Source: CAMBDR01 sp046597185 (GTDB lineage Bacteria > Pseudomonadota > Gammaproteobacteria > Burkholderiales > Burkholderiaceae_D). Taken from it: a stretch of DNA of 5,918 bases. Position 1 is the stretch's first letter, and each line of letters starts with the position of its first letter. The stretch is taken from positions 1 through 5,918 of the forward strand of contig JBKJLF010000464.1 in NCBI GenBank assembly GCA_046597185.1. Reading direction: 5' to 3'. The notes below the pieces were generated by a model. That model searched no databases and had not been told where the DNA came from. It saw only the letters and a program-made list of their open reading frames with translations. Of this stretch, positions 1 through 5,438 are shown piece by piece. Position numbers and translations under genes: made by a program.

Positions 1-925
1 CGCTGCGCAACTGATCGGCCAACTGCACCACATCCCGGTGTACCGCGCCCGGAATTGCCTGATATGGCCCATTTGGGCTGGAAAGCACCAGGCATTGTGC
101 CCATAAGGCGTCGCTACAGCGGTTATGGGTTTTACTCAGCGAAAAACCGGACAAATTGGAGGGAATTAACACCAAATGGCTCAGTTGCAGCAAGTCATTG
201 CAAACTTCCTCGCGCCATTCGACGTAATGCGCATCGATTCCCAGATTTCGGAACATCAACAAAATGCCATTCATCGCCTCGGTGGGATTGGTGCAAATGG
301 TCAAACGCAAGGCCGACTTGCCCGCCAACTGCTGCTGCAGATAGGTGACCACGCGCGCCCACGAAACCAGGTCATCCAGGCCCGCATTAAAAAATGGATT
401 GCCGTTGATGCCGAACCAAAGCACTTCCAACACCGAGGTTTGCTGCCACTTGGGATGTAAATCGGCAGGCAGCACCACGGCCGCGCCTTGCGGTGGCGGG
501 TCCGATATCAGACAAACTTTCGGCCCATTTAATGCACGCACGGTCTTGGCGATAAAATCGGTACTGGTAATCACGCCCGAACTGGCTTGCATGCAGCTAA
601 ACCATTGCCACGGCACGCCACGGCTATACAACGCGGAAGACCAAAAAAAGTAGTTGTCGAATAAATCCACCACCACCCTGACGTTTTGGGTCTGCAAATA
701 GCGAATGCAAATGAGGCCTTCGGGGTCGGCTGGCTTGGCCATCACCACACAGGCCGCCTTCTCGGCCATTTCAAACACTTTTTCGGCCAAATCGGCATAG
801 GACAGCACAATCGGCTCCAAGCCATATTCCCTGAGCGCAGCAACCAAGGGCATGGTACGTACCCGATAACCGGCATTTTTGGGGTTGACCTGGGCCACGA
901 CCCAATAAATTAAATTTTTAGCCAT
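1..925 (-). CDS. GT-B-like glycosyltransferase, 3' end cut off by the window edge
   Basis: A frame open from ATG at 925 to base 1 gives 308 residues without a stop, so the C-terminus lies outside. The protein probably transfers a sugar from a nucleotide-sugar donor during surface glycan synthesis in the cytoplasm. The N-terminal part has NAGYRVRTMPLVAALREYG (residues 17-35), like the acceptor-side Rossmann start of GT4/GT1-type enzymes, then VVDLFDNYF (85-93) and GVITSTDFIAKTV (117-129), the usual 'suspect left as guard' region before the linker. The second domain begins near VLEVLWFGINGNP (165-177). LVLIPS (251-256) followed by SKTHNRCSDALWAQCLVLSS (264-283) matches the donor-site pattern 'K..NR..dAl.aG..vv.s' of this fold. 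An AAGGGA ribosome site at 936-931 lies 5 bases before the ATG and overlaps the TAA of the preceding gene, so translation is probably coupled. Seen: frame, motifs, spacing. Inferred: exact GT family and substrate. Confidence 0.85.
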   Translation of the reverse strand, partial: MAKNLIYWVVAQVNPKNAGYRVRTMPLVAALREYGLEPIVLSYADLAEKVFEMAEKAACVVMAKPADPEGLICIRYLQTQNVRVVVDLFDNYFFWSSALYSRGVPWQWFSCMQASSGVITSTDFIAKTVRALNGPKVCLISDPPPQGAAVVLPADLHPKWQQTSVLEVLWFGINGNPFFNAGLDDLVSWARVVTYLQQQLAGKSALRLTICTNPTEAMNGILLMFRNLGIDAHYVEWREEVCNDLLQLSHLVLIPSNLSGFSLSKTHNRCSDALWAQCLVLSSPNGPYQAIPGAVHRDVVQLADQLRS

Positions 926-934
926 GACCTTCCC

Positions 935-3733
935 TTAATTGAGCATCTGAAGCATAAACTGGCTCTGTAACACCGCCAAATCAGGCAATCGCTCCATGAT
1001 TTTGGGGTGAATTGGCAGATCCAGATTCATCTCGCGCGAACCTCGTCCGCTATGACTAACCAACAAATCGCCCAATGCCACGTGTTGATAGCCCAAATCC
1101 AGGGCGCGCATGCAAAAATCAACATCGTTGTAATCGGTCGGAAAAGCAATTTCATCCAAACCTTCCATTTCTTCATACACCGCTTTGCGCAAAACCACGG
1201 CGGCAAAGGTATTGCCTGCCACCCCAACGGTATAATCTTGGGCAAACGTCGGCGGCACATTGCTCACCAAGGGCGACGCGCCCATAAACAGGTATTTGCC
1301 TGCCGCCAGTTTTAAGCCCAGCGAGTTGAGTTTGAGCTGGTCGTCGTTGTCTTTTTCTTTTTGCACGATCCGAAACCCGCAAGTGGCAACCCAAGGCACT
1401 TGAACCACCCGCATTGCCCGTGCCAAGACATCCTGATTAATCAACAAAGCATCATTACTGATCATAAACAAGATATCATAACGGGCCAAACTGGCAGCCA
1501 GATTGCATTGATAACTGTGATTGAAACGGCCGTCATAATCAACGAATTGGAGCGCGTCTTCCCCAAACATGCGCACTGCCGCCTCGCGAGTTTGCACGCA
1601 ATGGGCTGCGGTCGAGCCATTATTCACCAAAATCACTTCCAATGGTCCGGTATGTTGCTGTAATTGAATGGATATCAAGCAACGAATCGTCGCTTCAGTT
1701 GAATTGCGATAATTAATAATCACCGAAATCCCACCCGCTACCGGTACCAGACCAAGCGCCGGATTTTCGGCCAACATACGCTCGGGCAGTACCGCCTGTT
1801 CCTCCATCATATTTTGTAACACGCTGGGCAGCAAAGGCAGACGGCAGGTATCCATCACCACCGCCAAATGCAGGCAGCTACCACGGTCAACAAACGAAAA
1901 CAGGTTTTCCGGACGTAACAAGCCGGAGCGGAATCGATCCGGCTCTTGCACAGCAGCTTCAAGCAACAATTCACGACTCACCATCAGTGAATTAATCGGT
2001 GCCAGTTTTTGTGTGGAAAAATGGCTGTGACACAACATTTGATTGCGCACCATATATGGCCTGGACGAACCTTCGAGCCAAATCGAATCCCAATACACCA
2101 AGGGCGATTGATCCAAAAAGGTACGACGGTTATACAGGGTGGCCCAAAAATCCGGGCGCAAGCTGCTACCCAGTTCGCACAGGATAAACTGGCTGGCCGT
2201 TGTGTTGGCCAAAAACTCGCCAACTCGCAGCGGGTGTTCACTATCGGGCGTGATGACCATACCGTCGCGCCCAAGTAAGGAGACCCGCTTTGACACATGT
2301 TGGAAGTAAGCCGCGTCGAACCCGGCAAAGGCATCAAAATCACCCCGTATAAACAGCAACACTTCAGTCGATTGCTGCAAGGCCATGAATTCGGTGGTCT
2401 CATCCTGTTGCAACTTGGCCGCCAAATGGTAATCCAGAAGATTGCGTGCCAATTTGGTCGCCACCGAAAAAGCCGATTGCGCATTACACAGCCAGCTATG
2501 ATATTCCACCAAATGCGCATTGGTGTCAGAAAACAGGTCGGGACAGGGAATGCAGTCGGTCAGTAAAATTTGACGTTCCTGGTCGGTCAGGATCATTAAC
2601 ACCGGATGCTGGCTCGACAGCAGGTCAAAATCGAGTTTGACCAACTGGCCTTGCAACGCCAGATCAAAGTGCCCGACCAAACGCAAATTCTCCGATGGCC
2701 CCTGCTGGAAAAAATGAATGCCAATTCGGTTTTTGTCGACAGAATCTTGCGTATCAAGCAAGATCGAAAACTTGCCGGTGGGGCTGCAAGAAGCATGAGA
2801 AAACTGCCCCACTTGGTATAGGTCACCGACACGCGCCAGCGCACGCAGCGGCGAGAAGGTAAATCCCTCCTGATAGAATGAGGCCATATCAATGAGCGCA
2901 CCAGGATGACCGGGGACAACCTGCTCCAGTTGGGCCTGCTCCAAACCGTTGCTCAAGGCGCTAAAGTGCAACACGCCCCCCAGCATCAGTTGGTATCCCA
3001 TTTGATCGGTATCCAAACCCAGAGCCTGCTGCACATCTGGCCGTGGCTGATCCAACTTTACCTTGCCCAAGGCCTTGCCACCCATGCACAGCTTCAGGCA
3101 GCGCGCCCCTTGCTCCGGCACCACGGCCCAGCCGGAAGCGGTCGTGCCGACCATGACATCAAACACAATTTGTGTCGGAACCGGTGGCGGCAGAATGTCC
3201 TGATCGGCCAAATTTTCATCCGCCCCGGCCGTATTTTCGATCTCATCGCCATGGGCATGGCGCGCCAATGTCTGAAAATGCCTGGGTGAGCCAGCAATGA
3301 CGATGCCGGTTTCGAGATCACGCACCTCGATCAGGTGTTCTTGCCCGTCGGCCAACGATGTCGGCGGGGGCAGCCGGAAACTGTGGCAACCGTTGCCAAC
3401 GCCCGCTTGCGCCACGTCTGGGCGAAACTCGTCCGCCACGGCTTCCACCAGCAGTTCCCCATCGGCATACACGGCAAATCGGCGCGGCTGCAGATCGGCC
3501 AAATCAGCCACCCAGCCAGCAATAAAACTGATATCGCATTGATCAAAACTACCTTGAATATTCTGGGGCGGCACAGGCTTGGTCTGCGCCAATTCTGACA
3601 AATCCGCTGCCAATACTTCAGGCGGATTCAACAACAGGCTTTCATCAGCAGGGGATGCTGGCTGCGATCCGATATCGCTTTTTCGGCCCCTGGCCCGACG
3701 GGTGGCAGGACTGCCGGTTTTTTTTGCGGACAT
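935..3733 (-). CDS. Large multidomain glycosyltransferase: two beta-type modules, degenerate GT2-like domain, C-terminal GT2 domain
   Basis: Numbering below counts from the GTG at 3739, two codons before the preferred ATG at 3733 (932 residues). Residues 1-60 are basic then low-complexity, with no signal peptide. Module 1 (about 63-155) has IAGWVADL, FRPDVAQAGVGNG and a closing AGSP; this type of module is often fused to bacterial glycosyltransferases. Module 2 (about 190-275) repeats the pattern with SGWAVVP and PRPDV. Residues 286-440 are unrecognised. Residues 455-645 follow the layout of the first GT2 domain of tandem O-antigen glycosyltransferases (GEFLANTTASQFILCELGSS, then VYWDSIWL), but the acidic metal-binding cluster is absent. 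Residues 669-905 form the GT2 domain that looks active: ISVIINYRNS, VILVNNGST (702-710), FNHSYQCNLAASLA (739-752), ISNDALL (760-766) in the DxD position, and YNDVDFCMRALDLGY (870-884) with HSGRGSRE (896-903), typical of rhamnosyltransferase-like GT2 enzymes. It is probably cytoplasmic and adds sugar to a lipid-linked glycan. Donor and acceptor are unknown. Confidence 0.92.
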   Translation of the reverse strand: MSAKKTGSPATRRARGRKSDIGSQPASPADESLLLNPPEVLAADLSELAQTKPVPPQNIQGSFDQCDISFIAGWVADLADLQPRRFAVYADGELLVEAVADEFRPDVAQAGVGNGCHSFRLPPPTSLADGQEHLIEVRDLETGIVIAGSPRHFQTLARHAHGDEIENTAGADENLADQDILPPPVPTQIVFDVMVGTTASGWAVVPEQGARCLKLCMGGKALGKVKLDQPRPDVQQALGLDTDQMGYQLMLGGVLHFSALSNGLEQAQLEQVVPGHPGALIDMASFYQEGFTFSPLRALARVGDLYQVGQFSHASCSPTGKFSILLDTQDSVDKNRIGIHFFQQGPSENLRLVGHFDLALQGQLVKLDFDLLSSQHPVLMILTDQERQILLTDCIPCPDLFSDTNAHLVEYHSWLCNAQSAFSVATKLARNLLDYHLAAKLQQDETTEFMALQQSTEVLLFIRGDFDAFAGFDAAYFQHVSKRVSLLGRDGMVITPDSEHPLRVGEFLANTTASQFILCELGSSLRPDFWATLYNRRTFLDQSPLVYWDSIWLEGSSRPYMVRNQMLCHSHFSTQKLAPINSLMVSRELLLEAAVQEPDRFRSGLLRPENLFSFVDRGSCLHLAVVMDTCRLPLLPSVLQNMMEEQAVLPERMLAENPALGLVPVAGGISVIINYRNSTEATIRCLISIQLQQHTGPLEVILVNNGSTAAHCVQTREAAVRMFGEDALQFVDYDGRFNHSYQCNLAASLARYDILFMISNDALLINQDVLARAMRVVQVPWVATCGFRIVQKEKDNDDQLKLNSLGLKLAAGKYLFMGASPLVSNVPPTFAQDYTVGVAGNTFAAVVLRKAVYEEMEGLDEIAFPTDYNDVDFCMRALDLGYQHVALGDLLVSHSGRGSREMNLDLPIHPKIMERLPDLAVLQSQFMLQMLN

Positions 3734-3742
3734 AAACACTCC
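3734..3742 (-). promoter_or_regulatory. Ribosome binding site that decides the start of the 932-residue gene
   Basis: On the minus strand GGAG (3742-3739) is followed by TGTTT and then ATG at 3733. An in-frame GTG at 3739-3737 would give a protein two residues longer, but its first G is the last base of the GGAG itself, leaving no spacer. The ATG has a normal 5-base spacing and is the better start. Confidence 0.75.
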
Positions 3743-3780
3743 AATTCAATCAATATTTAGTCGTTTCTTTTGATACTGTG

Positions 3781-4989
3781 CTAAAAATAGCCGATAATTT
3801 CCATTTGTTTTTTTAAACATAGCGGCAACGTAAGGGCATCCGGAATAATCCGGTTCTGGCGCGCCAAGGTGGTTTGCCCCAGACACTGACTTAATTCATG
3901 GACAAAACCATCCCGGTCAAAAAAATCATGGGTCGCAATACCTAATTGGTCGGCAAACTCGGACACTGGCCGGGTATTGGACGCCACCACTGGCACGCCG
4001 TGCAAAGCTGCTTCCAGCAAGGACCACGACAGCACAAACGGCGTAGTCCAATAAGTATGCACTTTACTCACATTCAACAAATTCAAATACGCCCCATACG
4101 GAATCTTACCCACAAAATGCACGCGTCGCATATCCAGTTGCGCGCCCACTTCATCCATCATGTATTCTTTCCAGCCACGGCCGTTGGGGGCCAAGCCGCC
4201 ATAACTCAAACCGTCACCCCCGACAATCACCGCATGCGCCTCGGGGCGCTGACGCAGCACTTGCGGCAGCACGCGCATGAATTGGTGAAAGCCGCGCACC
4301 GCTTCCAGGTTGCGCGCCACAAAGCTGAGCACTTCCATGCCGGGCTTGAGCAACAGCTCAGGCCGATGCGCATTCGCAGCCAGCCGCAGGCTGGCCTTGG
4401 GATTGGGTTTGAGTTGGCTCATATCGATCCCGTCATGAATGACATGGATCTTGTCGTGCCAAGCTTTGGGGTAGGTGCTTTTTTGCCATTGGGTGGGCGA
4501 AATGGCGGCGTCGGCCATATCCAAACTGAGCAAATTGGTGGTATTGCGCAGACGTAATTTGCAGCGCTGTTGAAAGCTCATGGCGGGTATTTCCGGGTCA
4601 AAACCCACGTCTTGCCCTTCAAGCGCATAATAATATTCGCAATAAATAACCAAGCATGCCTGCGGAAACACTTCCTTGATCAACAGCGATTCGCCCCAAC
4701 CCGGATGTGCGACGATCACATCCGGCTCAAAACCTTCGCGCTTTAATTGCATGGCCGCCGCCGCGCAGGCTTCAGCGCGCAATACCTTGGCTTCCTGATC
4801 CTGCAACAGCGGGTGCGTTTCCGGCACCGATGCGCGCAACATGGTATAGGTGCGCAGTCCCACACCGGGTGGTACCGGCAGCTTGTAAATCGACAACGCC
4901 ACGACTTTATTGCGCTTGTCGCGTGCCAAAGCGGCGGCCAAATGCACAAATTGCCCTGGGAAATTTTGATGGATGAATAACACCTTCAC
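3781..4989 (-). CDS. GT4 family glycosyltransferase (Glyco_trans_4_3 type N-terminus)
   Basis: This is a complete 402-residue GT-B enzyme, a usual length for the family, and the first gene of the operon. The N-terminus MKVLFIHQNFPGQFVHLAAA (1-20) is the hallmark of the Glyco_trans_4_3 group (Pfam PF12000), whose members retain the sugar configuration and use nucleotide-sugar donors. Further matches are VIVAHPGWGESLLIKEVFP (91-109), ISPTQWQKSTYP (163-174) and HVIHDGID (182-189) at the domain boundary. The donor domain has FVARNLEAVRGFHQFMRVLP (223-242), VIVGGDGLSYG (254-264), RVHFVGKIPYGAYLNLL (289-305) and PFVLSWSLLEAALHGVPVVA (317-336). In the last, Glu326 occupies the second position of the EX7E motif, while the first is Phe318; I recall this PFVLSW form as usual for the group rather than a defect. 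The start is GTG at 4989, with GGAG at 5000-4997 seven bases upstream; the following MKVLFIHQ aligns with the family's natural start. The next gene begins 47 bases downstream with no terminator visible between. Substrate unknown. Confidence 0.93.
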   Translation of the reverse strand: MKVLFIHQNFPGQFVHLAAALARDKRNKVVALSIYKLPVPPGVGLRTYTMLRASVPETHPLLQDQEAKVLRAEACAAAAMQLKREGFEPDVIVAHPGWGESLLIKEVFPQACLVIYCEYYYALEGQDVGFDPEIPAMSFQQRCKLRLRNTTNLLSLDMADAAISPTQWQKSTYPKAWHDKIHVIHDGIDMSQLKPNPKASLRLAANAHRPELLLKPGMEVLSFVARNLEAVRGFHQFMRVLPQVLRQRPEAHAVIVGGDGLSYGGLAPNGRGWKEYMMDEVGAQLDMRRVHFVGKIPYGAYLNLLNVSKVHTYWTTPFVLSWSLLEAALHGVPVVASNTRPVSEFADQLGIATHDFFDRDGFVHELSQCLGQTTLARQNRIIPDALTLPLCLKKQMEIIGYF

Positions 4990-5151
4990 TGCATGGCTCC
5001 AAGCAATGCATGCCTGTCACCCAACAATCTGAGCAACTCGCACCACATTTGTACCATCCTTACCCATTCAATTTGCTTGCTAACCATGCTTTGTCAATTT
5101 CATAAAAATTTCTCTACCGGGGCGTCATCATGCAAAACCAATATCATTACG

Positions 5152-5178
5152 ATTATACGGCAATTTCTGGCCTATCCA
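5152..5178 (-). promoter_or_regulatory. Candidate promoter of the glycosyltransferase operon
   Basis: The minus strand has a perfect TATAAT at 5157-5152. The best -35 candidate is TGGATA at 5178-5173 (4 of 6 matches, 15-base spacer); GTGGAT with a 16-base spacer is weaker. A poor -35 beside a perfect -10 fits an activator-dependent promoter, and the tandem repeat at 5202-5220 lies just upstream in the right place for an activator. Transcription would begin near 5145, about 155 bases before the GTG start. An alternative is TTGACA at 5097-5092 with a weak CAAATT 16 bases later. Prediction by eye only. Confidence 0.4.
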
Positions 5179-5201
5179 CGTTGACTACTTCGCCAATATT
5201 G

Positions 5202-5220
5202 CACTTGTCATCACTTGTCA
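5202..5220. repeat. Tandem CACTTGTCA direct repeat, 10-base period
   Basis: CACTTGTCA occurs at 5202-5210 and again at 5212-5220, so the copies sit almost one helical turn apart on the same DNA face. Two related CACTTT words follow at 5245-5250 and 5256-5261, 11 bases apart. On the minus strand the copies read TGACAAGTG and lie about 57 to 75 bases upstream of the start expected from the TATAAT at 5157-5152. This is compatible with a binding site for a regulator, but no known operator was recognised. Confidence 0.5.
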
Positions 5221-5318
5221 GAACCGGGCCACATCATAAAACAACACTTTGCCCACACTTTACACTAGCGATAGCATTGATCCTCTTGCGCAATAACACG
5301 AACCAAATCCGCACCAAT

Positions 5319-5347
5319 TTGACTAAGTTAGCCCGCTCAAGTAGACT
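5319..5347 (+). promoter_or_regulatory. Candidate sigma-70-type promoter of the plus-strand gene
   Basis: TTGACT at 5319-5324 (5 of 6 to the consensus -35) is followed after exactly 17 bases by TAGACT at 5342-5347 (4 of 6 to TATAAT). Transcription would start near 5354 and give a leader of about 85 bases before the ATG at 5439. The AT-rich 5350-5410 segment contains other weak boxes such as TATTAA at 5391-5396, but none with a well-placed -35. Confidence 0.4.
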
Positions 5348-5438
5348 GTAAAAAGTTGCTTGAAAAAAGTATCTTGATTTCCGGCTCTCATATTAAATCA
5401 TTGTCTATAGTTTGCCCTTGCTTCAGGAATGCCGTCCC

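Larger units (their letters stand above)
4990..5438. other. Noncoding divergent promoter region
   Basis: These 449 bases separate the leftward glycosyltransferase operon from the rightward gene. No reading frame here has convincing protein character: the two short plus-strand frames give low-complexity peptides rich in Thr, Ser, Asn and His with no family resemblance. The stretch is more AT-rich than the flanking genes and carries promoter-like boxes in both directions plus a short tandem repeat, listed separately. No tRNA, riboswitch or strong terminator hairpin was recognised. The 5' leader of the operon would be about 150 bases if the TATAAT at 5157-5152 is used, long enough to hold an unrecognised regulatory RNA element. 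Confidence 0.7.

Noticed and set aside
55..913. Four plus-strand frames across the left edge
   Set aside because: They are antisense to the truncated glycosyltransferase, which explains this region better.
1984..2520. Minus-strand frame of 178 residues within the large gene
   Set aside because: It is an alternative frame of the 932-residue gene, rich in Trp, Cys and Arg, with no recognisable motif.
3734..3780. Terminator or promoter between the GT4 gene and the 932-residue gene
   Set aside because: The 47 bases show no stable hairpin with a U-run and no paired promoter boxes; the two genes are taken as one transcript.
3946..4557. Plus-strand frame of 203 residues, the longest antisense frame
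   Set aside because: It lies wholly opposite the GT4 gene, whose protein is strongly family-like; the peptide is rich in His and Gln as expected from reading the complementary strand.
5076..5097. Perfect TTGACA on the minus strand as the operon's main promoter
   Set aside because: The only -10 at an acceptable distance is CAAATT (3 of 6), so it is mentioned as an alternative rather than called.
4993..5351. Two plus-strand frames (4993-5184 and 5130-5351) in the intergenic region
   Set aside because: Low-complexity Thr/Ser/Asn/His peptides, no good ribosome sites, and they cross the promoter boxes; treated as chance frames.
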